The translations under genes and the position numbers were made by a program. The notes under the pieces were generated by a model. The model did no database searches. It saw nothing but the letters and a program-made list of their open reading frames with translations, and was not told where the DNA came from. A stretch of 64,000 nucleotides of DNA from Methylococcus geothermalis (lineage in GTDB: Bacteria; Pseudomonadota; Gammaproteobacteria; Methylococcales; Methylococcaceae): assembly GCF_012769535.1 (NCBI RefSeq), contig NZ_CP046565.1, positions 3,191,501-3,255,500 of the forward strand, written 5' to 3'. Below, in pieces: positions 15,720 to 24,779 of this stretch; the first letter of the stretch is position 1, and every line of letters begins with the position of its first letter.

Positions 15720-15748
15720 GCAAATCCCCCCATAAGCGGGGGATTTGC
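15720..15748. terminator. Perfect 11-bp hairpin downstream of the cytochrome c gene
   Basis: GCAAATCCCCC and GGGGGATTTGC flank a 7-base loop, about 60 bases after the cytochrome stop. No T tract follows, so it may be a terminator assisted by Rho or an mRNA stabiliser. Confidence 0.5.
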
Positions 15749-15857
15749 CTCGGCTTACAAATCTTGCGTCTGAGTTCCGGGACGCGCCATCGATAGACGC
15801 CCCCCCTGCAACGATGGGTTGGGCACCTTGTGAGCTATGGCTGGCCTTAGCAAGCAG

Positions 15858-16049
15858 TTACAGTCCAAGGGCGCCGATGACCTTGAGGATGGTGGCGAAG
15901 CCCGGACTGCGTTCGCCAGAAAGCGCGTTGTAGAGGCTTTCACGAGACAGGCCAGCGTCTCCCCCGGGCCATTCCCTTGGCGCGAGCGATGTCACCGAGA
16001 GCTTTGGCGATACTAGCCAGACCCCGCTGCTGCCGGCATAATCTTGCAT
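15858..16049 (-). pseudogene. HigA-like (HTH) antitoxin remnant, frameshifted
   Basis: The minus strand reads LASIAKALGDIARAKGMA in one frame and, after a small deletion near 15965, DAGLSRESLYNALSGERSPG and FATILKVIGALGL in another. Together these are the N- and C-terminal halves of a Xre-type addiction-module antidote with its helix-turn-helix. The frame ends at 15858, several residues short of the usual C-terminus. No intact toxin partner is seen on either side. It is a decayed toxin-antitoxin relic; the rest of the 15663-16076 interval holds only the hairpin at 15720. Confidence 0.65.
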
Positions 16050-16076
16050 CGGAACTCCCCATCGGAGGTAACGGGC

Positions 16077-16910
16077 ATGCTACCGAAAGCCGCTTATCTG
16101 CTTCCCATGACCGCCCTGCTGCTGACGGCCTGCGCCGGCTCGAACAAGCAGGCCGGCAAACCGAGCCTCGCGGCGGCGGCACCCGAGCGCACCCATCTCC
16201 CGAAACCCGCACTCCGCTCCGCCTATGTGCCACCTCTCTTCAGCGACACCGGCCAGCGCACGGTGTCGGACGTACTGCACGATTTCGGCCCTTATTCGGT
16301 CCGGAAGCTGAAACCCTATTTCGAACGGGCCGGCGTGGCCTATCCGCCGCGCGAAGTCGTGCTGATCGGCCTGAAACAGGAGAAGAAGCTCGAACTGTGG
16401 GCACGGGACCAGAACGAATATCGGCTGATCCGCGACTACGACATCCGGGCGGCCAGCGGCTCCGCGGGCCCCAAGCTGCGCCAGGGCGACCTGCAGGTGC
16501 CCGAGGGCATCTACCAGATCGTGGGGCTGAATCCGAACAGCCATTACCACCTGTCGATGAAGCTGAACTACCCCAACGATTTCGACCTGCATTACGCCCA
16601 GCTCGAAGGCCGCACCAATCCTGGATCGGACATCTTCATCCACGGCCGGGCGGTGTCGGCGGGATGCCTGGCGATGGGGGACGAAACCATCGAGGAGCTG
16701 TTCGTACTGGCGGCGCACGTCGGCAAGGAAAACATGAAGGTGGTGATCGCGCCGCACGACCCCAGGGCCTGGCCGCTGGACCAGACCGCCGCCGGACAGC
16801 CGGAATGGACGCGGGAGCTGTATGCGACGATCGCCGATGAAATTTTGTCGATATCGAGGCCGCTCGCGGTGTCGAGCAACCGGCCTTATTCGCCGCCGTA
16901 CCGCCGGTAA
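16077..16910 (+). CDS. YafK-like L,D-transpeptidase (YkuD domain) lipoprotein
   Basis: This 277-residue lipoprotein has the signal MLPKAAYLLPMTALLLTAC with Cys at 19. The YkuD domain lies at about residues 95-245; the catalytic motif reads DIFIHGRAVSAGCLAMGDE, with the histidine and the S-x-GC cysteine. PGIYQIVGLNPNSHYHLSM resembles YafK-type proteins. These enzymes make or cut L,D cross-links or protein-peptidoglycan links in the periplasm. GGAGG sits nine bases before the ATG at 16077. The gene ends one base from the stop of convergent yqaA. Confidence 0.85.
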   Translation: MLPKAAYLLPMTALLLTACAGSNKQAGKPSLAAAAPERTHLPKPALRSAYVPPLFSDTGQRTVSDVLHDFGPYSVRKLKPYFERAGVAYPPREVVLIGLKQEKKLELWARDQNEYRLIRDYDIRAASGSAGPKLRQGDLQVPEGIYQIVGLNPNSHYHLSMKLNYPNDFDLHYAQLEGRTNPGSDIFIHGRAVSAGCLAMGDETIEELFVLAAHVGKENMKVVIAPHDPRAWPLDQTAAGQPEWTRELYATIADEILSISRPLAVSSNRPYSPPYRR

Positions 16911-16911
16911 A

Positions 16912-17340
16912 TCAAACCGCCAGCCAAGCCACCACGGCATAGCGCACGGCCTTGCCGATGGCGATATGGATCACGGACAGGATCAACGACAGCCGCAGCC
17001 AGCCGGCGGCGAAACAGAAACCGTCGCCGAGCACCGGTATCCACGAGATCAGCAGCAGGCCGCTGCCCCACCGCTTGAGCGATTCCACCGCGCGGCGCTG
17101 ACGCGGATTCTCGATCGCCTCGATCGCCAGCGGGCGGCGGCGCGCCCATAGCCAGCCCATTCCCCAGGTCGTCATCGCGCCCAGCGTGTTGCCCAGACTG
17201 GCCACGGCCACGAGTTCGGCGGGCAGCGCGTACCCGGTGTGCACCAGATAGGCCAGCACCGCCTCCGATCCCCCCGGCGCCAGAGTGGCCGAGACGAAGG
17301 CGCTGAAGAACAGGCCCCAGATCCCCATCGAAGCATCCAT
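16912..17340 (-). CDS. yqaA: YqaA/DedA-family membrane protein
   Basis: The 142-residue protein has the YqaA pattern: MGIWGLFFSAFVSATLAPGG at the N-terminus (residues 5-24), ASLGNTLGAMTTWGMG, and RWGSGLLLISWIPVLGDGFC. It is predicted to be an inner-membrane protein with four helices. DedA-superfamily members act in membrane lipid handling, but YqaA itself is uncharacterised. It starts five bases after kdsB and is the last gene of the LPS operon. Confidence 0.8.
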   Translation of the reverse strand: MDASMGIWGLFFSAFVSATLAPGGSEAVLAYLVHTGYALPAELVAVASLGNTLGAMTTWGMGWLWARRRPLAIEAIENPRQRRAVESLKRWGSGLLLISWIPVLGDGFCFAAGWLRLSLILSVIHIAIGKAVRYAVVAWLAV

Positions 17341-17345
17341 CGCAG

Positions 17346-18125
17346 TCAGGGCGTCCCGCCGCTCAGATGGCGCTCGGCCCGTTCGAGATCGGCGGCGGTG
17401 TCTACGCCCGGCGCGGGCGCGCCCTCCACCGGCACCACCAGGATGCGGTCGCCGTGCCAGAGAATGCGCAACTGCTCCAGCCGCTCGATGTGCTCCAGCG
17501 GCGACGGCGCCAGATCGACGTAGCGGCGCAGATAGGCCGCGGTGTAGGCATACACCCCGATATGGCGGCGATAAGGCATGCCCTGCCCCGGCTTCGGCGC
17601 CGCCATCCCTTGGGCGAAGGATTCGCGGTCCCAGGGCACGGCGGCCCGACTGAAATACAGCGCCCGGCTCTCCCCGTCGGTAACCACCTTGACCACGTTG
17701 GGATCGAAGATTTCTTCAGGCTGGTGAATCGGCGCAGCCAGGGTCGCCACCCGGCAGTCCTCGCGCCGCTCCAGCGCCGCGGCCAGGGCGCGCAGCAGCG
17801 CACTTTCCATGAAGGGCTCGTCGCCCTGGAGGTTGACCACGATGGTGTCGTCGCTCCAGGCCCGGCGCTCGGCCACCTCGGCCAGCCGCTCGGTGCCGCT
17901 GGCATGCTCGGGCCGGGTCAGCATCGCGGTCACCGGCAAGCCGTCCACCGCACGGGCGATGCGTTCGTCGTCGGTCGCCACCACGACCTCTGACGCGCCG
18001 GCTTCGAGCGCCCGCTCGCAGACATGCACGATCATCGGCTTGCCGCCGAGTTCGAGCAGGGGCTTGCCCGGCAGCCGGGTCGAACCGTAGCGCGCCGGAA
18101 TGACGATGGTGAATTCCGCCGGCAT
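17346..18125 (-). CDS. kdsB: 3-deoxy-manno-octulosonate cytidylyltransferase
   Basis: The 259-residue enzyme starts [20 protein letters not shown], the CMP-Kdo synthetase nucleotide-binding motif, with VNLQGDEPFM (residues about 95-105) and YRRHIGVYAY further on. It activates Kdo as CMP-Kdo for the LPS inner core, in the cytoplasm. Its ATG overlaps the trm112 stop (TGATG). It sits in the order exbB-exbD-lpxK-trm112-kdsB, common in proteobacteria. Confidence 0.95.
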   Translation of the reverse strand: MPAEFTIVIPARYGSTRLPGKPLLELGGKPMIVHVCERALEAGASEVVVATDDERIARAVDGLPVTAMLTRPEHASGTERLAEVAERRAWSDDTIVVNLQGDEPFMESALLRALAAALERREDCRVATLAAPIHQPEEIFDPNVVKVVTDGESRALYFSRAAVPWDRESFAQGMAAPKPGQGMPYRRHIGVYAYTAAYLRRYVDLAPSPLEHIERLEQLRILWHGDRILVVPVEGAPAPGVDTAADLERAERHLSGGTP

Positions 18126-18337
18126 CAGGCCGCCGGCGCCGTCCGCCGCTTGTGCAGGGCGTCGTATTCGTCGAGGCCGAGCTTCCTCGCCTCGCTCTCC
18201 AGCATCACCGGAATGTCGTCGCGGATGGGATAGGCCAGCTTGTCCGCCAGGCAGACCAGTTCCTGCTGCTCGCGCAGGTAGATCAGTTCGCCCTTGCACA
18301 GCGGGCAAACCAGAATTTCAAGCAGTTGTTTGTCCAT
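18125..18337 (-). CDS. Trm112/YcaR-family protein
   Basis: The 70-residue protein starts [20 protein letters not shown]. The CPLCK motif and the C-terminal block [18 protein letters not shown] are typical of the Trm112-like family; the second half has one further cysteine (LVC). The family includes zinc-bound activators of methyltransferases, but bacterial members between lpxK and kdsB are of unclear function. The ATG at 18337 lies inside the end of lpxK (20-base overlap), and the stop overlaps kdsB. Confidence 0.88.
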   Translation of the reverse strand: MDKQLLEILVCPLCKGELIYLREQQELVCLADKLAYPIRDDIPVMLESEARKLGLDEYDALHKRRTAPAA

Positions 18338-19331
18338 GTCGAATCCTCTCAAGGATGGTCAGTAATCGGGAAGCGAAGGCCGGATCGAGCCGGGCGGTGA
18401 CGGGAATGTACCAGATTCGCGGGTCCCCCAGCCTGCGGCATTTCACGGCGTCCTTCTCGGTCATCAGGACCGGCGTATCGGCCGGCACGCTGCAAAAATC
18501 GTCCGCGGAATAAACATGATGGTCAGGCCATGCCATAGACTCGAAGTTCAATCCGGCGGCCTCGAGGTGGGAAAAAAACCGGTCCGGATGGCCGATCCCC
18601 GCCATGGCGACGATCTTCCGTCCCGCCAAGTCTGTTAACGGGCGCCGCTCCCCATCGGCGAGATGCACCGCCGTATCGCCTTCAAGCGCCATGGATAATT
18701 CGCCAGCCGCCGGCTCGCCGCCGTTGCAGATCACGAAATCCACGCTCGCCAGCCGCTCGACCGGTTCCCGCAACGGCCCCGCCGGCAGCAGCCTGCCGTT
18801 GCCGAAGCGGCGCGCGCCATCGACCACGGCGATTTCGACGTCCCGCGGCAAGGCATAATGCTGAAGGCCATCGTCGGAAACGACGACATCGGCGCCGGCT
18901 TCGATCACGGCCCGGGCGGCTTCCAGCCGTTTCGGCGAAACGAATACCGGACAACCGGCGCGCTGCCGGATCAGCAAGGGCTCGTCGCCGACCTCGGCAG
19001 GGTCGCTGTCGCAGCGGACTTCACGCGGCGCCCGGGCGGAACCGCCGTAGCCGCGGCTGATCACGCCGGGCGACCAGCCCCGTTCGCGCAGCAGCGCCAC
19101 CAGAGCGATCACCAGCGGCGTCTTGCCGGTGCCGCCCACGCTGAGGTTGCCGACGACGATGACGGGGACGCCGAGAGCAGGCTGTCCCGCATGCGAGCGG
19201 TAATAATGACGGCGGAGCGCGACGGCGGCGCCGAATCCTGAACTCAGCGCACGCAACCCCCACGGCGGCTGCGCCTCGCCATACCATTGCCGCTGCAGCC
19301 AGGCGGCGATCACCCCCTTGGACCGGCTCAA
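18318..19331 (-). CDS. lpxK: Tetraacyldisaccharide 4'-kinase
   Basis: The 337-residue enzyme has an N-terminal membrane-associated helix and the P-loop [14 protein letters not shown] near residue 60, followed by [26 protein letters not shown] and MTEKDAVKC, all LpxK signatures. It phosphorylates the lipid A precursor at the 4' position. The start is TTG at 19331, overlapping the exbD stop (TTGA). Confidence 0.95.
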   Translation of the reverse strand: MSRSKGVIAAWLQRQWYGEAQPPWGLRALSSGFGAAVALRRHYYRSHAGQPALGVPVIVVGNLSVGGTGKTPLVIALVALLRERGWSPGVISRGYGGSARAPREVRCDSDPAEVGDEPLLIRQRAGCPVFVSPKRLEAARAVIEAGADVVVSDDGLQHYALPRDVEIAVVDGARRFGNGRLLPAGPLREPVERLASVDFVICNGGEPAAGELSMALEGDTAVHLADGERRPLTDLAGRKIVAMAGIGHPDRFFSHLEAAGLNFESMAWPDHHVYSADDFCSVPADTPVLMTEKDAVKCRRLGDPRIWYIPVTARLDPAFASRLLTILERIRHGQTTA

Positions 19332-19753
19332 GGCTTGCTCTCGGGCGTGGCCTCGGCGGCGAAGCTGATATGGCCGAAGCCCAGTTGGCTGGCGGCATCC
19401 AGGACGGTGATGACGTGCTGGTGCTGCGTCGTCCGGTCGGCGCGGACGATGACCAGCGGGTCACGCCGCTCCCCGGCGGCCGCCTTCATCGCCTCCCGCA
19501 GGGTTTCGAGGCGGTTGTCGGGCAGCGGCGTGCCGTTCACCGAAAACTGGCCGTCCGGTCCGACGGCGATGTCCACGCCTTGGGGTGTCTCTTCGGAAGC
19601 CGGGCTTTGCGCCTTCGGCAACTGAAGTTCGAGCCCGGTTTCCCGGCTGAAGGTAGTGGTGAGCACCAGGAAGATCATCAGCACGATCAGCACGTCGATC
19701 ATCGGAATCAGATTCAATTCCGGCTCATCCCGATTCTGCGGACGGAAATTCAT
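19328..19753 (-). CDS. exbD: ExbD/TolR-family biopolymer transport protein
   Basis: The 141-residue protein begins [20 protein letters not shown]. Its single membrane helix ([20 protein letters not shown]) bears the conserved aspartate of ExbD/TolR, and a periplasmic domain follows. With ExbB it converts proton flow into work on the outer membrane, or here possibly serves LPS export as implied by the linkage with lpxK and kdsB. It lies seven bases after exbB. Confidence 0.9.
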   Translation of the reverse strand: MNFRPQNRDEPELNLIPMIDVLIVLMIFLVLTTTFSRETGLELQLPKAQSPASEETPQGVDIAVGPDGQFSVNGTPLPDNRLETLREAMKAAAGERRDPLVIVRADRTTQHQHVITVLDAASQLGFGHISFAAEATPESKP

Positions 19754-19760
19754 GGCGAAC

Positions 19761-20375
19761 TCACTCTTCGCGCTCGCCGTGCAGAATCGCGATCAGACGG
19801 ACGGCTTCCTCTTCCAGACGCATCGACAGCTCGTTCACCCGCCCCCGGAAATAGCGGTAGAACATCAGGCTGGGAATGGCCACGGCCAAGCCGGCGGCGG
19901 TGGTGATGAGGATTTCCGACAGGCCGCCGGCCAGCGCGGCCGGATTACCGGCCCCCTGCGCCGCGGAAAAGCCGGCGAACACCTTCATCATCCCCAGCAC
20001 GCTGCCGAGGAGGCCAAGGTAAGGGGAAATCGAGGCGATGGTGCCGAGGGTATTGAGATAGCGCTCCATGGCGTGGACCACTTGGCGTCCGGCCTGCTCG
20101 ATGCAGCTCTGCATGACCTCGCGGCCATGCTTGTGGTTGGCCAGCCCCGCCGCCAATACCGTACCCAGCGGCGAATTCAGGGCGAGCTGGCGGATGCTGC
20201 CGCCATCGAGCTGATTGTTCCGCCAGAGCGTCCAGACCGTCGATGCCAGTTCGGCCGGGAGGATGCGGCTGGTACGCAGCGCCCACAAGCGCTCCAGGAT
20301 GATGGCCAGAGCGACAACCGAGCAGATCAGAATCGGCCAGATCAGCAGCCCGCCGCCCTTGATGATATCCAGCAC
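19761..20375 (-). CDS. exbB: ExbB/TolQ/MotA-family proton channel protein
   Basis: The 204-residue protein has three membrane helices: about 10-30, 100-125 (SPYLGLLGSVLGMMKVFAG) and 145-170 (LITTAAGLAVAIPSLMFYRY). These are the MotA/TolQ/ExbB domain blocks. It starts with GTG at 20375 preceded by GGAGGAG. It heads the operon exbB-exbD-lpxK-trm112-kdsB-yqaA. Confidence 0.92.
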   Translation of the reverse strand: MLDIIKGGGLLIWPILICSVVALAIILERLWALRTSRILPAELASTVWTLWRNNQLDGGSIRQLALNSPLGTVLAAGLANHKHGREVMQSCIEQAGRQVVHAMERYLNTLGTIASISPYLGLLGSVLGMMKVFAGFSAAQGAGNPAALAGGLSEILITTAAGLAVAIPSLMFYRYFRGRVNELSMRLEEEAVRLIAILHGEREE

Positions 20376-20476
20376 CCCTTACTCCTCCGATAGGTCCGGC
20401 AATTACGATATCCTGGAATTTTACCGCAACAACGCGAAGCAGGCCGAACCCGGCCGCCTGGGCGACAGGTGAGAAA

Positions 20477-21055
20477 TCAGTGAAGCGTGACCTTGTGCTT
20501 CAACTGGGACCGCAGATTCGCCAGATGATAGCCCCAGTTGACATCGAAACCCGACAGCCATTCGCTGACCGCGGCGCCAGCCTCGCCCGGCCCTTTGTGC
20601 CAGAAGGCCAATCCACGCTTCAATGCGAAATAGATTTCGGTGATGTTGTCCGCCAGACTGCCGGTCATTACGCCGTCGCCGACCTCGAGATCGGCATCGG
20701 TCCAGTAGTCGTCCATCGGCCCCAGGAAGGTTTTGAGCTCCACGAACATGTGATGCCGTTGCTCGATGTCCGCCAGCATGGAGTATTCACCGATGCCTGC
20801 CGTGCCCGTGAGCTCCCTCACGGCCATTTCCAGCGGAATCAGCGCGCGTGAGATGAGCGCAAGCCAATCCAGCGGTTCATAATGTGAGAAACCGTCCACC
20901 AGCCGACAGAACTTCTCGGCAACTTTCGCAAACTCTGCGGCGGCGGGAGTCGAAGAAGCCACTCTGCTAGTTGCACTCCATTTCATTCGAGCCGTCACTC
21001 CCGCACCGAAGACCTCATCGATCAACGTGCATGCCGATGTCGCTATCGGATGCAC
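20477..21055 (-). CDS. Uncharacterised protein, resembles the DUF5063 family
   Basis: The open frame is 192 residues from a GTG at 21055; an ATG at 20986 (MKWSATSRVASST) would give 169 residues. The body reads FAKVAEKFCRLVDGFSHYEP, SRALIPLEMAVREL, DDYWTDADLEVGDGVMTGSL and FALKRGLAFWHKG, an all-helical acidic protein with no signal or membrane segment. The pattern of an early FC..V block and a later DL.DIY/F-like block recalls DUF5063, whose role is unknown. Neither start has a good ribosome binding site. It is divergent from thiD. Confidence 0.7.
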   Translation of the reverse strand: MHPIATSACTLIDEVFGAGVTARMKWSATSRVASSTPAAAEFAKVAEKFCRLVDGFSHYEPLDWLALISRALIPLEMAVRELTGTAGIGEYSMLADIEQRHHMFVELKTFLGPMDDYWTDADLEVGDGVMTGSLADNITEIYFALKRGLAFWHKGPGEAGAAVSEWLSGFDVNWGYHLANLRSQLKHKVTLH

Positions 21056-21230
21056 CCTTTACTCTTTACGGTTAAGAGTAGACAGCAAATCCGGGAAAGG
21101 TAGACCATGGAATCAAGTAAACCGGACATTCCGGAAGACGTTGCCCGCCTCGGGCCAGACAGATCGAGAACCCTGCTCCGCCCGGCAAGCCTGTCGCGCC
21201 GGAGCGACATTTCATCCCATTCGGACCCTG

Positions 21231-22022
21231 ATGACAACCCGCGGACCTCTGCCATCCATCGTCCTCAGCCTGTCCGGGCATGACCCGACAGGGGGGGCCG
21301 GCATCCAGGCCGACATCGAAGCGATCGGCGCGACCGGCTGCCGGGCCTGTACGGTGATCACCGCGCTGACGGTGCAGGACACCTCGAACGTATACGCCGT
21401 GCAGCCCCAATCCCCTGACGCCTTCCTCGCGCAGGGGCGGGCCCTGATTCGTGATCTGCCGGTCGCCGCGGTCAAAATCGGCCTGCTGGGCAGCGCGGGA
21501 ATCGCCCGCAGCGTGGCAGCCCTGCTGGACACCCTCGGCGGCGCCGTTCCGGTGGTGCTCGATCCCGTCCTCGCCGCCGGCGGAGGCACCGATCTGGCAT
21601 CGGAACAACTGATCGAAACCGTGCGCGCCGAACTCCTGCCGCGCGCAGTCCTTGTAACGCCCAATGTGCCGGAAGCTTCCCGGCTCGGCGGAGGCGCGAC
21701 CGAAGCGGAAAATGCGGAGCGGCTCCGCCTCCTGGGCTGCCCGAATGTCCTCATCACCGGCACGCACGCTCCCACGGATGACGTCGTCAACCGGCTGTAT
21801 TCAGCGACCGGGAGGCGGGACTACCGATGGCCCCGGCTGCCGCACGGCTATCACGGCTCCGGCTGCACCCTCGCCGCCGCCGTGGCAGGGCATCTCGCCC
21901 AGGGACACGCCATGGAATCCGCCGTCGAGCTGGCCCAGCGGTTCACCTGGCAAGCCCTCCGTGCCGGCTGGCATCCCGGAGGCGGACAACATCTGCCCAG
22001 ACGCGATCCACCCGGCCGATGA
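21231..22022 (+). CDS. thiD: Hydroxymethylpyrimidine/phosphomethylpyrimidine kinase
   Basis: The 263-residue ribokinase-like enzyme has VLSLSGHDPTGGAGIQADIE at the N-terminus (residues 9-28), ALTVQDT, VLDPVLAAGGG, LVTPNVPEASRL and the anion-hole motif GYHGSGCTLAAAVAGHLAQG near residue 204; Ser replaces the more usual Thr of GTGC. It phosphorylates HMP and HMP-P for thiamine synthesis. I chose ATG 21231 because the family starts just before the SGHDP motif. It converges on recJ, 10 bases away. Confidence 0.9.
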   Translation: MTTRGPLPSIVLSLSGHDPTGGAGIQADIEAIGATGCRACTVITALTVQDTSNVYAVQPQSPDAFLAQGRALIRDLPVAAVKIGLLGSAGIARSVAALLDTLGGAVPVVLDPVLAAGGGTDLASEQLIETVRAELLPRAVLVTPNVPEASRLGGGATEAENAERLRLLGCPNVLITGTHAPTDDVVNRLYSATGRRDYRWPRLPHGYHGSGCTLAAAVAGHLAQGHAMESAVELAQRFTWQALRAGWHPGGGQHLPRRDPPGR

Positions 22023-22032
22023 CCCACCCCGG

Positions 22033-23805
22033 TCACGGTACCGGCTCCATGTACTCGATGCCGAGCTGAAGGCTGGAAACGCCCCGGAATTCATTGACGT
22101 CCAACCTATACGCCGCGCGCAGCCGCCGACATCCCAGCCATTCCTGCGGCTCGGCGACGAAAAAGGCGATCCCCTCGACCTGACGCGAGACGCCCGGCAC
22201 CTTGAACGTCAGCCGAAGATGCTTCTCTCCGACGATCCGCATGCCCAGCACATCGAACTCCCCGTCGAACAGCGGCTCGGGGAAGCCCTGGCCCCAGGGT
22301 CCGGCGTCGCGCAAGCAGCGAGCGGTTTCGAGCTGAAAATGGTCCGGCGGCAACTCGCCGTCCGTCACCACCGTATGCTCCAGGTCCATGCCATCGAGCA
22401 GGACTGCGACCTCCGCCTCGAACGCAGCCGCAAACGCCGCCAGACGGTTCTCCTCCAGGGTCAGGCCGGCCGCCATGGCATGCCCGCCAAAGCGGACGAT
22501 CAGCCCGGGATGGCGGGCGGTGACCGCGCACAAAACATCGCGGATGTGCACCCCGGCGATCGACCGCGCCGACCCCTTGAGCAACCCATCCTCCCCGCGC
22601 GCGAACGCGATCACCGGCCGATGCAGCCTGTCCTTGATCCGCGAGGCCAAAATGCCGATCACTCCCTGATGCCACGCGGGATCGAACAAACAGACACCGT
22701 GGCGATCCCCGCCACCGGAGCGGGCTTCCAGCTCGTCGAGAATCGCCCAGGCTTCCGACTGCATCTGCGCCTCGATCGTCTTCCTCTCACGGTTCATCTC
22801 GTCCAGCAGCTCCGCGAACTCCTTCGCGGCAGCCATATCGTCCGTCAGCAGACAGGCTATACCTAAGCTCATGTCGTCGAGCCGGCCGGCCGCGTTCAGC
22901 CGCGGTCCCAGCGCGAATCCGAGCGCGTCCGAAGCCAGCGTCCGCCAGTTCTTTCCGGCCACCTCCAGCAGCGCCCGGATGCCGGGGCAGGCGCGGCCTG
23001 CGCGAATGCGCTGCAATCCCTGATGCACCAGAATGCGGTTGATCCGGTCCAGGGGAACCACGTCCGCCACCGTCCCCAAGGCCACCAGATCCAACCATTC
23101 CGCCAAGTTCGGCGGCTGTCGAACGCCATCGAACCAGCCGCTCTCGCGCAAGCGGCTGCGCAGCCCCAAAAGCACATAGAAAATGACGCCGACGCCGGCC
23201 AGCGCCTTCCCGGGAAACCCGTCGCCTGGCAGATTGGGGTTGACGATCGCATCCGCCGCCGGCAGCGACTCCCCCGGCAAGTGGTGATCGGTCACCAGCA
23301 CCGTCATGCCCCTCGCCTTGGCCGCCGCCACGCCGGCATGACAGGCAATGCCGGTATCCACCGTGAGCAGTACGTCCGGTTGCTGCCCGGCCGCCAGTTC
23401 GACCAGCTCCGGCGTGAGACCGTAACCGCAAGTGAACCGATTGGGCACGATGAAGGACAGCCGCTCCGCGCCCAGCGCCCCCAGGCCCCGCATCGCCACC
23501 GCGCAGCTGGTCGCGCCGTCCGCGTCGAAATCGGCCACGATCATGATCGACTTGCGCGCGCGGATCGCCGCTTCGAGCTCCGCGGTCATGGCATCCATGC
23601 CTTTCAGCAACGCGGGCGGTGGGAGTTCATTGAGCGAGCGTCCCAAGTCTTCCGGCGAGAAAATCGAACGGCTTTCGTAGAGGCAGGCGAGCAGTGGCGA
23701 AGCATCCGGCGCCGACCCTAGGGGCAAACTCTTCGAAAACTCGATACCACCTTCTGATGAACGCCGAACGATTCTTTTTTTCACTGGATGGTGAAGCTTA
23801 ATCAT
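22033..23805 (-). CDS. recJ: Single-stranded-DNA-specific exonuclease RecJ
   Basis: The 590-residue protein has DHH-family motifs: IMIVADFDADGATSCAVAMR (motif I, near residue 80), VTDHHLPGES (DHH), ALGTVADVVPL, GPRLNAAGRL, and the DHHA1 motif RFGGHAMAAGLTL. RecJ degrades single strands 5' to 3' in recombination and mismatch repair, with two metal ions at the DHH site. The ATG at 23805 (MIKLHHPVKKRIVRR) matches family starts; the ribosome binding site is weak. The length is near the usual 570-590. Confidence 0.93.
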   Translation of the reverse strand: MIKLHHPVKKRIVRRSSEGGIEFSKSLPLGSAPDASPLLACLYESRSIFSPEDLGRSLNELPPPALLKGMDAMTAELEAAIRARKSIMIVADFDADGATSCAVAMRGLGALGAERLSFIVPNRFTCGYGLTPELVELAAGQQPDVLLTVDTGIACHAGVAAAKARGMTVLVTDHHLPGESLPAADAIVNPNLPGDGFPGKALAGVGVIFYVLLGLRSRLRESGWFDGVRQPPNLAEWLDLVALGTVADVVPLDRINRILVHQGLQRIRAGRACPGIRALLEVAGKNWRTLASDALGFALGPRLNAAGRLDDMSLGIACLLTDDMAAAKEFAELLDEMNRERKTIEAQMQSEAWAILDELEARSGGGDRHGVCLFDPAWHQGVIGILASRIKDRLHRPVIAFARGEDGLLKGSARSIAGVHIRDVLCAVTARHPGLIVRFGGHAMAAGLTLEENRLAAFAAAFEAEVAVLLDGMDLEHTVVTDGELPPDHFQLETARCLRDAGPWGQGFPEPLFDGEFDVLGMRIVGEKHLRLTFKVPGVSRQVEGIAFFVAEPQEWLGCRRLRAAYRLDVNEFRGVSSLQLGIEYMEPVP

Positions 23806-23876
23806 CAATAAGCCGCCATGAGTATAATCCCCCAGCACCCAGCCGAGCAGGACAGAATGAAATCCACTCCGATATC

Positions 23877-24779
23877 TTACACCGCAAACTTCAACATTTT
23901 ATCAAGAAAATCCGGGTATCCTGTAAATTTCCTTGCTACCGACTCCCGAAAATACGAAACGAACGAATCACTGTGATGATATTTGGATTCGACGGAACAT
24001 GCTCTCAATGCTGCCGAAGCCCATTCGGCATTGGGAGTCAGGTGGAGAAATTTCTCCATATCCACCAGTACATTCCAGCCAAGATCAAACTCAAAATAAT
24101 GAAAAAAACGATCTGGCGCAGCGGATTCAAGCTCCTTGAACCAAAGAATTTCGTCCAGCACCAAGTCTAAAACATCTTCTTCGGATGGCTGATCGAGCTG
24201 TCGACCAAACAAACCCACATGCCCGGTCAAGAGATTTGATCTGGCACAGTCCATGGGATTTCTTATTGGCATCATAAACCTTATTCTTGGCTCGCTCTCA
24301 AGCAACTCAACAATGTCGACCGCATTCGACCTGATGTGATTTGATATCCGCAAGGATTCCTTCCAGAATAAGCACTCGATCCTTTCTTTCACCAGACCGA
24401 GAGCAGCCTCCATGAAAAGAGAAGATATATTGTACTTTTCATCAAACGCATGCGAATGAACTATTGACCCACCATACTGCCCCCGCCTTCCTCCTTTCGA
24501 TATATAAATGGCGTAACGCAAGAAATTTTCAAATACGCCTTTGTCATCATGCGCGACCCAGTCCAGCCTGCCATCTCCAAATATTCTCTGACCGCCATGA
24601 TTTAGCACTTGGCATGTTGGGTGAAGAAACAAAACGGATGCGGTCAACGTCGTCAAATTGCGGTACGGCCCCAAGGCCATACATACCGTTCTCACGGACT
24701 CCGTATCGATCGCTCTCGATCGCATCAAACCCCATTCCTTACGAAACCTCTCTGCTAACAACCCAAAATTCATCACCAT
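23877..24779 (-). CDS. Sulfotransferase-like protein at the edge of the polysaccharide locus
   Basis: The protein of about 300 residues has an N-terminal P-loop-like region (MALGPYRNLTTLTASVLF) and RFMMPIRNPMDCARSNLLTG near residue 175, which resembles the PAPS 3'-phosphate-binding R-x-P...S motif of sulfotransferases. ISNHIRSNAVDIVELLESEP precedes it. GC content is lower than in recJ and there is no clear ribosome binding site; ATG 24779 or 24773 are both plausible starts. It is transcribed away from wzm. The family call is moderate, because the first motif is not the canonical PKTGTT-type sequence. Confidence 0.6.
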   Translation of the reverse strand: MVMNFGLLAERFRKEWGLMRSRAIDTESVRTVCMALGPYRNLTTLTASVLFLHPTCQVLNHGGQRIFGDGRLDWVAHDDKGVFENFLRYAIYISKGGRRGQYGGSIVHSHAFDEKYNISSLFMEAALGLVKERIECLFWKESLRISNHIRSNAVDIVELLESEPRIRFMMPIRNPMDCARSNLLTGHVGLFGRQLDQPSEEDVLDLVLDEILWFKELESAAPDRFFHYFEFDLGWNVLVDMEKFLHLTPNAEWASAALRACSVESKYHHSDSFVSYFRESVARKFTGYPDFLDKMLKFAV

